NCBI RefSeq assembly: GCF_007858185.1
Contig: NZ_VFES01000012.1
Span: 62,001 to 126,000 of the forward strand
Length of the DNA stretch: 64,000 nucleotides
DNA from: Pseudomonas grimontii
Lineage (GTDB): Bacteria; Pseudomonadota; Gammaproteobacteria; Pseudomonadales; Pseudomonadaceae
Reading direction: 5' to 3'
Both the position numbers and the translations under genes were made by a program. Positions 23,096 to 30,672 of this stretch are shown in pieces. Under the pieces are notes generated by a model that did no database searches, was not told the origin of the DNA, and saw nothing but the letters and a program-made list of their open reading frames with translations. The stretch's first letter is position 1. Every line of letters starts with the position of its first letter.

Positions 23096-23809
23096 CTAAA
23101 AAAATAGCTGATTAATTGCTGCCTCTGTAACACGAACCGGCCTACGTGCATCAACCAGCAAATTTAACGATCTGATGCGAGACTCAACAAGAAACTTCGG
23201 AGCACCGAAGAAAATTCGCATTTCATTTACTATTTCTGAATAAAGCAATTGGTTACAAGGTTGATTATCGAGATAGATAGGTCCATGCCCTCGATTTTTA
23301 AAATTCAACTCTTCTTGAAGATGAATAAAATACCCATTGAACATTTGACGAGGCATTAACAAACAACATGCAAAAAATCTTGCCTGCCATTCAATATCAG
23401 CAGACCCACCCACAGACACACGGGGCTTTAAAATAACATCAGTGTGCTGCTCATGACAAACCGCAGATTTCATATAGGAACCATGCCCCATCACAACATG
23501 ACCTATCAAGCAGGCCAGCGCAAACCTTTGAACGCCTATGCTTTTCCCTAAGGTAAACACCGTCAACGTAAGATTAGAAAAATCAATGCTACCAATTTCC
23601 GTAGAAGGTGCTTCCGAATAGATCAACTTTAAACCAAGCTCCGGATCCAGCTTTTTAAAAACCTCATCAAGACATACTCGCTCATCCTTAAAACGCACAC
23701 ATTTATACGATGCATTTTCTATAAGCTCAGATTCCACAAAGGGGATAGCAATAGCCGGAGAAATTAATTTCTTTTTCTTTTTTTTGCTCTTACCTGCCTG
23801 CTTCTTCAT
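23096..23809 (-). CDS. ImmA/IrrE-like protein with degenerate metallopeptidase site
   Basis: A 237-residue protein beginning MKKQAGKSKKKKKKLISPAI; an AAGGA six bases before this ATG supports it over the longer frame to 23830. It has the layout of the ImmA/IrrE (COG2856, M78) family: FALACLIGHVVMGHG at 97-110, where HExxH is expected, and IEWQARFFACCLLMPRQM after it. The HExxH is changed to CLIGH: the first His and the catalytic Glu are lost (Cys100, Leu101), while His104 and Glu140 remain. Catalysis is doubtful. It lies next to the integrase, upstream of the helicase gene, as a likely two-gene unit. Confidence 0.75.
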   Translation of the reverse strand: MKKQAGKSKKKKKKLISPAIAIPFVESELIENASYKCVRFKDERVCLDEVFKKLDPELGLKLIYSEAPSTEIGSIDFSNLTLTVFTLGKSIGVQRFALACLIGHVVMGHGSYMKSAVCHEQHTDVILKPRVSVGGSADIEWQARFFACCLLMPRQMFNGYFIHLQEELNFKNRGHGPIYLDNQPCNQLLYSEIVNEMRIFFGAPKFLVESRIRSLNLLVDARRPVRVTEAAINQLFF

Positions 23810-23861
23810 GATCAATCCTTTCCAAGTCATGATTAACGGCTTATTGAGAGGGCGGCAACAT

Positions 23862-24956
23862 CTACGAGCTCAAAATACGCCTAAACATCCCCCACTCCAA
23901 GTATGGATCGCCCCTACCACGCAAATGCGTGTACCTGCGCAATGAGTTCCAGTCCCGATGACCTGACACATTGGAAACTCTTGGTATATCCCAGTCCATC
24001 TCAAACAGACGACTGACTCCCTCATGACGCAGGTCATGAAAATGCAGGTCTTCGATTCCCAATATCGGACACGCTCGTGTAAAAGATGCGGACACCGATT
24101 TGGCATTGTACGGAAAAATCTCTCGTTCAACTTTCGGCATTGTGTGCAGAATCGCCCAAGCCTCATCCGGCAAATGACACCACACATCGTTACCGATCTT
24201 CTGTCCTGGATTTTTCATATCCCGCACCAATACCGACTGCCGAGCACAATCGAGATCTTCCCACCGTATCCGAGTGATCTCTTCCTGCCGACGCGTCGAG
24301 AAAAGCGCAAAGGCAATCATCTTCGGCATGTGAATAGAGTCCGGCCGGCGCTTCTGCATTTCAAAAAAATGCCCCATGAGCTTGTCCAGCTCATCGAGCG
24401 TGGGCCGGCGATTACGCTCTTTGCTCTTGCTCACCATGCCAAGCTTGCGTAAGACCTTGCGAGCATCAGGCATTGCATGAGGATCGACTTCATAGCCCCA
24501 TGCCGGCCGTGCCACAGACAACACAGCGCCCAGGTGCGACAGATCATTACCAACCGTCTGCGCCTGCACACCGCCGCCTTCTTCGCTCATCCGCCACTGC
24601 GCGTACTCCACCAGCTTCTGGCTGTTCAGCGCTGCATCATCCAACTCACCCAGCCAGGTCTCCTTGATCGCGCTCAACGTCGCGCTCTTGGTCTTCCCCA
24701 GCGGCCGGATCCTCTCGTACTCATCCAGGTACTGCTCGATCATCTTCTTGATCGTCACCCCTTTCCGATTCGCCCGCTCAATAGCACCTGGCTGAGCCAG
24801 CTCGGTCTCGCGTCGCTTGATCCAGGCCTGGGCGACCTGCTTACGGTCGAAGGTTTGGCTTTCCTGATAAACTGTCTTGCCATCCCGATTGATCCGTATC
24901 TGCGCCGTGTAGGCTGTCGAGTTGTCCTTGCGCTTACGTGCTGTGATCGTGCCCAT
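23862..24956 (-). CDS. Tyrosine-family integrase (dusA-type insertion)
   Basis: A 364-residue phage integrase. Catalytic residues fit the tyrosine recombinase set: Arg223 (TRRQEEI), Lys248 (DMKNPG), His307 and Arg310 (HFHDLRHEG), His333 (VSGHRDW) and Tyr342 (RRYTHL). The N-terminal arm-binding and core-binding domains precede it. It is transcribed away from dusA, with its start about 100 bases from the dusA start, a placement typical of integrases that use the 5' end of dusA. Inverted GCTACA sites lie directly in front of its start. Confidence 0.95.
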   Translation of the reverse strand: MGTITARKRKDNSTAYTAQIRINRDGKTVYQESQTFDRKQVAQAWIKRRETELAQPGAIERANRKGVTIKKMIEQYLDEYERIRPLGKTKSATLSAIKETWLGELDDAALNSQKLVEYAQWRMSEEGGGVQAQTVGNDLSHLGAVLSVARPAWGYEVDPHAMPDARKVLRKLGMVSKSKERNRRPTLDELDKLMGHFFEMQKRRPDSIHMPKMIAFALFSTRRQEEITRIRWEDLDCARQSVLVRDMKNPGQKIGNDVWCHLPDEAWAILHTMPKVEREIFPYNAKSVSASFTRACPILGIEDLHFHDLRHEGVSRLFEMDWDIPRVSNVSGHRDWNSLRRYTHLRGRGDPYLEWGMFRRILSS

Positions 24957-24961
24957 TTCCA

Positions 24962-25001
24962 GTTGCTACATTGCCGAATTCGATCGCTACAATGTAGCAA
25001 C
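24962..25001. repeat. Inverted GCTACA/TGTAGC sites in front of integrase
   Basis: GTTGCTACATTG (24962-24973) and its perfect complement CAATGTAGCAAC (24990-25001) lie 16 bases apart; GCTACAATGTAGC (24986-24998) is itself a palindrome. They sit between the integrase start and dusA, so they could be operator, excisionase or integrase arm sites. Confidence 0.65.
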
Positions 25002-25165
25002 CGACTTTAGAAAACAAGGGAAAATGGGTAAAAACCGCTGTATAAAAGATCAGTATTAATGAATTTCGAAAAAGCCGCATCCCCAGCAAACGCTAGCCTT
25101 TCACGCTCAGAGCCGTCACGCCGGTTTAGTGTGGCGCCGATGATGGACTGGACCGACCGCCACTG
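25002..25165. other. Probable attachment-site region at dusA 5' end
   Basis: The integrase lies beside dusA, and prophages of this type recombine at the 5' end of dusA. The junction must fall between the integrase start and the conserved dusA codons for RRFSVAPMMDWTDRHC. The partner site lies outside the window, so the exact crossover cannot be fixed. Confidence 0.5.
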
Positions 25166-26078
25166 CCGGTTCTTCCTGCGCCTGCTCTCCAAGCACGCCC
25201 TGCTCTACACCGAGATGGTCACCACTGGCGCGATTCTCCATGGCGACCACGACCGTTTCCTGCGTCATAACGAAGCCGAGCACCCTCTGGCGCTCCAGCT
25301 CGGCGGCAGTGTCCCCGCTGACCTCGCCGCCTGTGCCCGCATGGCCGAAGCCGCCGGTTACGACGAAGTAAACCTGAACGTCGGCTGCCCAAGCGACCGC
25401 GTCCAAAACAACATGATCGGCGCGATCCTGATGGCTCACCCGGCCCTGGTGGCCGATTGCGTGAAGGCGATGCGTGATGCGGTGTCGATTCCGGTGACGG
25501 TAAAGCACCGTATCGGGATCAACGGCCGGGACAGTTACGCCGAGCTGTGTGATTTCGTCGGAACGGTGAAGGACGCCGGCTGCACCAGTTTTACCGTGCA
25601 TGCGCGGATTGCGATTCTGGAGGGGTTGTCGCCGAAGGAGAACCGCGACATTCCGCCGTTGCGTTATGACGTGGCGGCGCAGTTGAAGCAGGATTTCCCG
25701 GAGTTGGAGATTATTCTCAACGGCGGCATCAAGACGCTGGAGCAGTGCCATGAGCATTTGCAGACGTTTGATGGGGTGATGCTGGGCCGGGAGGCTTATC
25801 ACAATCCGTATCTGCTGGCGGAGGTGGATCAGCAGTTGTTTGGCAGTGAATCGCCGGTGATCAGCCGGGCTGAGGCGTTGGCGCAGTTGCGGCCTTATAT
25901 TGCTGAGCATTTGGCGACTGGCGGGACGATGCATCACATTACGCGGCATGTGCTGGGGTTGGGCACCGGTTTCCCTGGGGCGCGCAGATTCAGGCAGTTG
26001 TTGTCGGTGGATATTCATAAGGCTGCGGATCCGCTGGCATTGTTGGATCAGGCTGGGGCATTGTTGGAAGGGCGTTGA
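25059..26078 (+). CDS. dusA: tRNA-dihydrouridine(20/20a) synthase
   Basis: A 339-residue flavoenzyme that reduces U20/U20a of tRNAs. Seen: RFSVAPMMDWTDRHC near the start, the catalytic Cys in NLNVGCPSDRVQ (Cys110), LNGGIKTLEQ, and GVMLGREAYHNPYLL, all typical of DusA. The first ~20 codons (MNFEKAASPANASLSRSEPS) may derive from phage DNA because the prophage integrated here; the conserved part starts at RRFSVAP. The gene is not disrupted. A REP sequence follows at 26128. Confidence 0.95.
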   Translation: MNFEKAASPANASLSRSEPSRRFSVAPMMDWTDRHCRFFLRLLSKHALLYTEMVTTGAILHGDHDRFLRHNEAEHPLALQLGGSVPADLAACARMAEAAGYDEVNLNVGCPSDRVQNNMIGAILMAHPALVADCVKAMRDAVSIPVTVKHRIGINGRDSYAELCDFVGTVKDAGCTSFTVHARIAILEGLSPKENRDIPPLRYDVAAQLKQDFPELEIILNGGIKTLEQCHEHLQTFDGVMLGREAYHNPYLLAEVDQQLFGSESPVISRAEALAQLRPYIAEHLATGGTMHHITRHVLGLGTGFPGARRFRQLLSVDIHKAADPLALLDQAGALLEGR

Positions 26079-26386
26079 TTGGATAGCTTGCAGGGGGTCA
26101 GTTGATTATTGGATGAGCTGACACACCGCCATCGGGGGCAAGCCCCCTCCCACATTTGGTGCAGTGTGTGCCAGGGAAGGCGTCAGTTGGCATGAAGGCG
26201 ATATCCGACATCGGGCAATTGGGTTGAACCTGTCGGCCGTTCTGGCCTCCTATTCAGCAGTACGGCCGGGCATTCAAACGGCTGTTTTCAGGTTGTTGCC
26301 CTCGCAAACGATCGAACGCATTTGCGCCCTTGAGCGCCTGCCAGCGCTCGGGTAATGTCATCAGACCCATAGGACAGAGCACGCCC
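26079..26386. other. dusA-tal intergenic region
   Basis: A 308-base gap with no gene I can support. It carries one REP (26128-26157) near dusA and must contain the tal promoter; I see no strong -35/-10 pair. The ribosome site for tal is AGGACAG, about 12 bases upstream of its ATG. Confidence 0.6.
26128..26157. repeat. REP element (single)
   Basis: Contains the P. fluorescens-type REP core GGGGGCAAGCCCCCTCCCAC followed by ATTTG, a GC palindrome with a short tail. Confidence 0.85.
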
Positions 26387-27313
26387 ATGACTTCCAAGCT
26401 GGAACAACTCAAGCAATTCACTACTGTCGTAGCCGATACCGGCGATTTTTCTACCCTCGCCAAGCTCAAGCCTCAAGACGCCACTACCAACCCTTCCCTG
26501 CTGCTCAAGGCTGCGTCGATTCCGGGCTATGCCAAGCTGCTGGATGAGTGTGTGCAGGACTGCAACGGCGATGTCGGCCTGGCCAGCGACCGTTTTGCGG
26601 TGGCCGTGGGCCAAGAGATCCTGAAAGTCGTGCCAGGGCGTATCTCCACTGAGGTGGACGCGCGCCTGTCGTTCGACACTGACGCCGTACTCAAGCGTGC
26701 GCACCGTCTGATCGACCTGTACGACAAAGCTGGCGTTAGCCGTGACCGCGTGCTGATCAAGATCGCCTCCACCTGGGAAGGCATCCGCGCGGCGGAGAAG
26801 CTGGAAAAAGAAGGCATCCAGACCAACCTGACCCTGCTGTTCTCGTTTGCCCAGGCGGTAGCGTGCGCAGAAGCCGGGGTGTTCCTGATTTCACCGTTCG
26901 TAGGCCGTATCTACGACTGGTACAAGAAAGCCAATGGCAACGACTACACCGGCGCGGATGATCCGGGCGTGCAGTCGGTGACGCGCATCTACAACTACTA
27001 CAAGGCTAATGGCTACAAGACCGTGGTGATGGGTGCGAGCTTCCGTAACCTGAGCCAGATTGAAGAGCTGGCCGGCTGTGATCGCCTGACCATCAGCCCG
27101 GACCTGCTGGAGAAGCTGGCGGCGGATGAAGGCAAGCTGGAGCGTAAGTTGTCGCCAGGGCATGCCGGGGAAGCGCGGGTGCATCTGACTGAAGCGCAGT
27201 TCCGTTGGGAGTCCAACGAGGATGCGATGGCGACCGAGAAGCTGGCGGAGGGGATTCGTCAGTTTGCTCGAGACCAGGAGAAGCTTGAGGCGCTGTTGTC
27301 CGCCAAGCTGTAA
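26387..27313 (+). CDS. tal: Transaldolase
   Basis: A 308-residue transaldolase B-type enzyme of the pentose phosphate pathway. Supporting features: TTNPSLLLKAAS near the N-terminus, the Schiff-base Lys in RVLIKIASTWEGIRAAE, then QTNLTLLFSFAQA, FVGRIYDWYK and a late VVMGASFRN. Start MTSKLEQLKQFTTVVADTG follows a purine-rich site. A strong intrinsic terminator follows. The neighbours dusA and rssC-rssB match the P. aeruginosa order. Confidence 0.97.
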   Translation: MTSKLEQLKQFTTVVADTGDFSTLAKLKPQDATTNPSLLLKAASIPGYAKLLDECVQDCNGDVGLASDRFAVAVGQEILKVVPGRISTEVDARLSFDTDAVLKRAHRLIDLYDKAGVSRDRVLIKIASTWEGIRAAEKLEKEGIQTNLTLLFSFAQAVACAEAGVFLISPFVGRIYDWYKKANGNDYTGADDPGVQSVTRIYNYYKANGYKTVVMGASFRNLSQIEELAGCDRLTISPDLLEKLAADEGKLERKLSPGHAGEARVHLTEAQFRWESNEDAMATEKLAEGIRQFARDQEKLEALLSAKL

Positions 27314-27329
27314 ACGGCGCAGGCGGCAA

Positions 27330-27364
27330 AAAGGGCGGTACCTGTGAGGGTACCGCCCTTTTTT
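27330..27364 (+). terminator. Intrinsic terminator after tal
   Basis: GGGCGGTACC and its complement form a ten-pair stem with a six-base loop, followed by six T. Fits the end of tal. Confidence 0.85.
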
Positions 27365-27381
27365 GCTCTGTTGTCCCCTAA

Positions 27382-27470
27382 GTAGCAGCTGCCGAGCGCA
27401 AGCGAGGCTGCGTCTGCGGTGTGTCAGGCAGGCCGCTGACGCAGCCTCGCTTGCGCTCGGCAGCTGCTAC
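27382..27470. repeat. Long perfect inverted repeat (33-base arms)
   Basis: Two perfect 33-base arms (27382-27414 and 27438-27470) separated by 23 bases. The arms start GTAGCAGCTGCCGAGCG and look like a REP/REPIN family of the P. fluorescens group. It lies between tal and the converging rssC. Confidence 0.85.
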
Positions 27471-27489
27471 GTGCAGACGATCCCTGGGA

Positions 27490-27972
27490 TCAGTGACGCT
27501 CGAGGGCGTTGACGAGGTCGTGGAAGGCTTCGCGGTTGGACTCATTGAGGCCCATCAGGATCTTGTGCGCTTCCAGCACCTTGACCCGTACGACTTCCTC
27601 GGACTGGTCCTGGGACGGCAGGTCGGTGAGGCATTCCGGGCACGGGATCGGGCGATCAACGATGTTGAATACCTGGTCGAAGCCCATGGACTGCAACAGA
27701 CGAGTGATGTCTTCGTGGGTGGTGACGACGGTCGGCAACAGGCCGACCTTCTGCCGAGACAGAATGGACAACTTGGCCAACAGCCCAAGGGTGGTGCTAT
27801 CGATGCTGCGGGTTTCGGTCAGATCGATCACGATCGCCGAGAAATTCAACGCTGTGAAAATCCGCTCAATCGTCGCATCCAGCGCCGAACACAAGGTCAG
27901 GCGCACTTCACCGACAAACTTCAGGACGAAGGTCCCGTCTTGCTCGGCGAATTGGATTCTTCCGGTACTCAT
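27490..27972 (-). CDS. rssC: Anti-sigma-factor antagonist (STAS), RssC-like
   Basis: A 160-residue STAS protein. The phosphorylation region is VIDLTETRSIDSTTLGLL, with Ser59 aligned to the serine phosphorylated in SpoIIAA. The C-terminal ~60 residues extend beyond the STAS fold. The start ATG overlaps the stop of rssB. With RssB it forms a phosphatase-antagonist pair; in P. aeruginosa this pair acts on RpoS-linked regulation. The longer TTG start at 27975 is less likely. Confidence 0.85.
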   Translation of the reverse strand: MSTGRIQFAEQDGTFVLKFVGEVRLTLCSALDATIERIFTALNFSAIVIDLTETRSIDSTTLGLLAKLSILSRQKVGLLPTVVTTHEDITRLLQSMGFDQVFNIVDRPIPCPECLTDLPSQDQSEEVVRVKVLEAHKILMGLNESNREAFHDLVNALERH

Positions 27973-29153
27973 CAAAGATTCCTGCTCAACACCAATAGGG
28001 CGATATCATCCGGCATCTCCCCTAGCGTGGCCAATCCAAAAACCTGCCGCAGGCCATCCAGGCTGCCGCCCGCCGACTTGACCTTTTGGGGCAAGGCGGC
28101 TTCTTTCTCTTTGAGTGTAGGCTCTGGAAGAAGGTCCAGGATGCCATCGGACATCAGCGTCAGGCTGAACGTCGGCGGCAGCTCCAGAATGTGGTCTTCG
28201 TAGGTGGCTTCATTGAACAAGCCTACGGGCAGACCACGCCCTTCCAGGTAACGCACACTGTCGGGAGTGTATAAAACAGGCATCGGCAGGTGACCGCCGA
28301 TGCTGTAGGTCAAAAGACCGGTTTCTTCATCAATCACGCCGCCCACCATCGTCACGTGCTTGCCCAGCTTGCAGCTGATCAGGCCTCGGTTGATGTGGCC
28401 CAGCACCTCGGAGGGGGTGAACTCCGGCAAGGTGCCATTGCGCTTGGATTCGAACAACAGCCGTGTGGTCATGAACTTCAACAACACGGTGACAAAAGCA
28501 GAAGAAGCACCATGACCGGAGACATCGGCCAGGTAAAACGCGACACGCCGCTCGTCTACGCGGAAATAATCGACAAAATCTCCCGACAGGTACAACGACG
28601 GGATGATCTGGTGAGCAAACTGGAATTCGTCGATGGTCCAGGGGCTGACCGGCAGCATGTTCATCTGCACCTGGCGACCGGCGTTCTGGTCTTCCTGGAG
28701 CAGGTTAAGGCTGGCTTCGAGTTCGCGGTTGGCGGTTTCGAGCTTTTCGCGGTAGCGCTGGTTCTCGACCAGCAAGCGCGCACGATCCAACGCGCGGCGC
28801 ACAGAGTGCTCCAGTACCGCCAGGTCTTCGAGGGGCTTGATCAGGTAGTCGGCAGCGCCCAGGCGCAGCGCCTCGACGGCATCGTTCATGACGCCAGCGC
28901 CGGACACGACAATCACCGGCGTCTGCGGGGCAAGCTCGGTCACCTGGCGAATCAGCTCCAAGCCGCCCATCTGGGGCATGCGCAGGTCGCAGATCACGAG
29001 GTCGGGCTGGTCGCGCTCGAATACCTGAAGACCCTGTTGGCCATTGCTGGCCTGCAGGACGCTGAAGCCACTGTCTTCCAAATAGGCTGCAAGGCTCGCG
29101 CGCACTACTTCGTCGTCATCGATTATCAGCAGCGTGGCACTGGTTTTTTGCAT
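27972..29153 (-). CDS. rssB: Response regulator with PP2C phosphatase domain, RssB-like
   Basis: A 393-residue protein. The receiver domain (1-125) has acidic residues in IIDDDEV (11-15), the phospho-acceptor Asp56 in VICDLRMP, and Lys in DYLIKP. A helical linker (about 130-165) leads to a PP2C (SpoIIE-like) phosphatase, with LADVSGHGASSAFV (VSGHG core) and SDGILDLLP. It should dephosphorylate the STAS partner RssC encoded right after it with overlapping codons. From memory the order (tal-rssC-rssB-pilZ) matches P. aeruginosa PA2796-PA2799. Confidence 0.92.
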   Translation of the reverse strand: MQKTSATLLIIDDDEVVRASLAAYLEDSGFSVLQASNGQQGLQVFERDQPDLVICDLRMPQMGGLELIRQVTELAPQTPVIVVSGAGVMNDAVEALRLGAADYLIKPLEDLAVLEHSVRRALDRARLLVENQRYREKLETANRELEASLNLLQEDQNAGRQVQMNMLPVSPWTIDEFQFAHQIIPSLYLSGDFVDYFRVDERRVAFYLADVSGHGASSAFVTVLLKFMTTRLLFESKRNGTLPEFTPSEVLGHINRGLISCKLGKHVTMVGGVIDEETGLLTYSIGGHLPMPVLYTPDSVRYLEGRGLPVGLFNEATYEDHILELPPTFSLTLMSDGILDLLPEPTLKEKEAALPQKVKSAGGSLDGLRQVFGLATLGEMPDDIALLVLSRNL

Positions 29154-29429
29154 GTGGGCAAACGGCGCCAGAATTAGGTTGGCGTAGGTGGCTCGGCAAT
29201 GGCCGGGCTCACGTACTGGATTCGCTTTCTAGCCTCTCTGTCCTACAAAGCATAGGCGTTTTGCCCACGCACAACGGTAAAGCAGAGGTGCCCTTCTAAG
29301 GCGCAGACGGTACTCCCATCCGCCAGGTGTTTCAAGCTCATGCCGATGGTCGCCGGGCGTCTTTACATCGCAAATCACCGGGAGTTATAAGAACAGCCAC
29401 GACCACAACACAAAGTAAGGATGGAGCCG

Positions 29430-29726
29430 ATGGGCGAACACGAGCGCGACTACGCCGAAAAACGCGATTTCATCCGCATGCGGGTGGATGCCGAAGTATC
29501 TTTGCTCCACGAAGGCCAGGAGATTGCCGGGGTTTGCGTGGACCTTTCCAGCTCCGGGATGCAGGTGCAGGCACCGCGCCAGTTCAACGTCGGAGACCTG
29601 CTCACCGTGCGCATTGATTCTGAGCATGCGGCGCTCAAGGGCCTGGAGGCAGACACTGAAGTGGTCTGGACCAAGACGGCAGGCGAAGAGCAACAACTGG
29701 GCCTTAAGATCTTGAAAATGCGCTGA
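29430..29726 (+). CDS. PilZ-domain protein
   Basis: A 98-residue protein that is essentially one PilZ domain: RDFIRMRVDAEVSLLHEG (basic start motif), then DLSSSGMQV (D/NxSxxG motif), both used to bind c-di-GMP. I chose the ATG at 29430 (MGEHERDYAEKRDF), downstream of a purine-rich site, over the one nine bases earlier. It lies divergent from rssB and converges with mlaA on a shared terminator. It could report or relay c-di-GMP levels. Confidence 0.88.
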   Translation: MGEHERDYAEKRDFIRMRVDAEVSLLHEGQEIAGVCVDLSSSGMQVQAPRQFNVGDLLTVRIDSEHAALKGLEADTEVVWTKTAGEEQQLGLKILKMR

Positions 29727-29737
29727 AACCCGCGCAC

Positions 29738-29768
29738 AAAAAAGGCGACCGCCAGGGTCGCCTTTTTT
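29738..29768. terminator. Bidirectional terminator between PilZ and mlaA genes
   Basis: A GGCGACC/GGTCGCC stem flanked by A6 on the left and T6 on the right, so it can end both the PilZ gene (plus) and mlaA (minus). Confidence 0.85.
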
Positions 29769-29787
29769 CATTTCAAAACATCACAGC

Positions 29788-30477
29788 TTAAAAGTCGTCG
29801 ACGACCTTGCCGTCCTTGACCTTGAACTCACGGTTCTGCAGGTAGGCATTACGGATAAAGGTGTACTTGTCGCCGGTGATCAGCTTCTCGCTGTCGAGCA
29901 GGCTGGCACGGGTGTCAACGATGTTCAGGCCCATGGTGCTGTTGCGCCAGCCGATATCGTTCATGTAGCGGTACGGTTGGGTGTAGCTGTCTACGTATTT
30001 GGACGGCGCATCACGCAGGGTGCTCGGGCCCAGCAGCGGGATCATCACGTAGGGACCGCTGCCTACACCCCAATAACCCAGGGTCTGGCCGAAGTCTTCA
30101 TCACTGCGTTGCAGCCCCATTTTGGTGCCGACGTCGATAAAGCCCAGCACGCCGAACGTGGTGTTAACCAGCAAACGCGCAGTGTCGACCCCGGCATTGT
30201 GGGGCTTGAGCTGCAGCACGTTGTTGGCCAGGTTGCCGACGTCGCCGATGTTGCGGAAGAAGTTGTGGATACCGTCTTCGACAAATTGCGGGGTGATCCA
30301 CTGATAGCCTTGGGCCAATGGCTTGAGTGCGTAGGTATCAACGGTGTCGTTAAAAGTGAAGATCGGGCGGTTGACGCTTTCCCATGGATCATCTTCCGAT
30401 GCAGCCTGTGCAGCGAAAGGGGCCAGCAAGACAGTGGCACACACCGACAGCTGAGCGAAGTGTTGGCTCCAGCGCAT
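29788..30477 (-). CDS. mlaA: Outer-membrane lipid asymmetry protein MlaA (VacJ)
   Basis: A 229-residue protein of the MlaA/VacJ family, which removes phospholipids from the outer leaflet of the outer membrane with the Mla system. Family features: DPWESVNRPIFTFNDTVDTY, YQWITPQFVEDGIHNFFRNI, and DFGQTLGYWGVGSGPYVMIP. The signal peptide ends at AAQA (residues 1-25); no Cys follows, so this copy seems to lack a lipobox. It converges on the PilZ gene through a shared terminator and is divergent from the HAD-like gene. Confidence 0.93.
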   Translation of the reverse strand: MRWSQHFAQLSVCATVLLAPFAAQAASEDDPWESVNRPIFTFNDTVDTYALKPLAQGYQWITPQFVEDGIHNFFRNIGDVGNLANNVLQLKPHNAGVDTARLLVNTTFGVLGFIDVGTKMGLQRSDEDFGQTLGYWGVGSGPYVMIPLLGPSTLRDAPSKYVDSYTQPYRYMNDIGWRNSTMGLNIVDTRASLLDSEKLITGDKYTFIRNAYLQNREFKVKDGKVVDDF

Positions 30478-30614
30478 AGCTTTTGCTCCTTGAATGGTCT
30501 GTCATGGGCGCTATGCCCTGAATAAGGCCGTCAGTATATGACGGAAGTGTCCAATTAGGCAGCTGCTAGGAATACTCCTAACACAAATGGACAATTTTCC
30601 TACAATTCACCCGC

Positions 30615-30632
30615 CTGTCATCTGCTTGTCAT
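30615..30632 (+). promoter_or_regulatory. Pho-box-like direct repeat upstream of HAD-like gene
   Basis: CTGTCAT-CTGC-TTGTCAT: two seven-base repeats 11 bases apart, the spacing and sequence of a PhoB box (consensus CTGTCAT with N4). It lies about 40 bases before the start of a phosphonatase-like gene, on its strand. Confidence 0.65.
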
Positions 30633-30672
30633 CCTGCCCCGATAGCGTCACAGCTATTTCAGGGATGTCGAC

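Larger units (their letters stand above)
1..25058. mobile_element. Prophage with lambda-type head and P2-type tail, next to dusA (left end outside window)
   Basis: A continuous run of phage genes reaches from the left window edge to a tyrosine integrase that ends just before dusA. The leftward arm holds cro, CII-like, replication, lysis, packaging, head and tail genes; the rightward arm holds cI and early accessory genes. Insertion at the 5' end of dusA is a known habit of one integrase family, so the right attachment site should lie in or just before the dusA start. The left attachment site is not in the window, so total size is unknown. Structural genes look intact and undisrupted, which suggests a recent or functional prophage, but the missing part (tail fibres, tube, sheath, lysin) cannot be judged. 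Confidence 0.93.

Noticed and set aside
24957..25058. tRNA gene as phage attachment site
   Set aside because: No cloverleaf-like sequence is present; the target is dusA.
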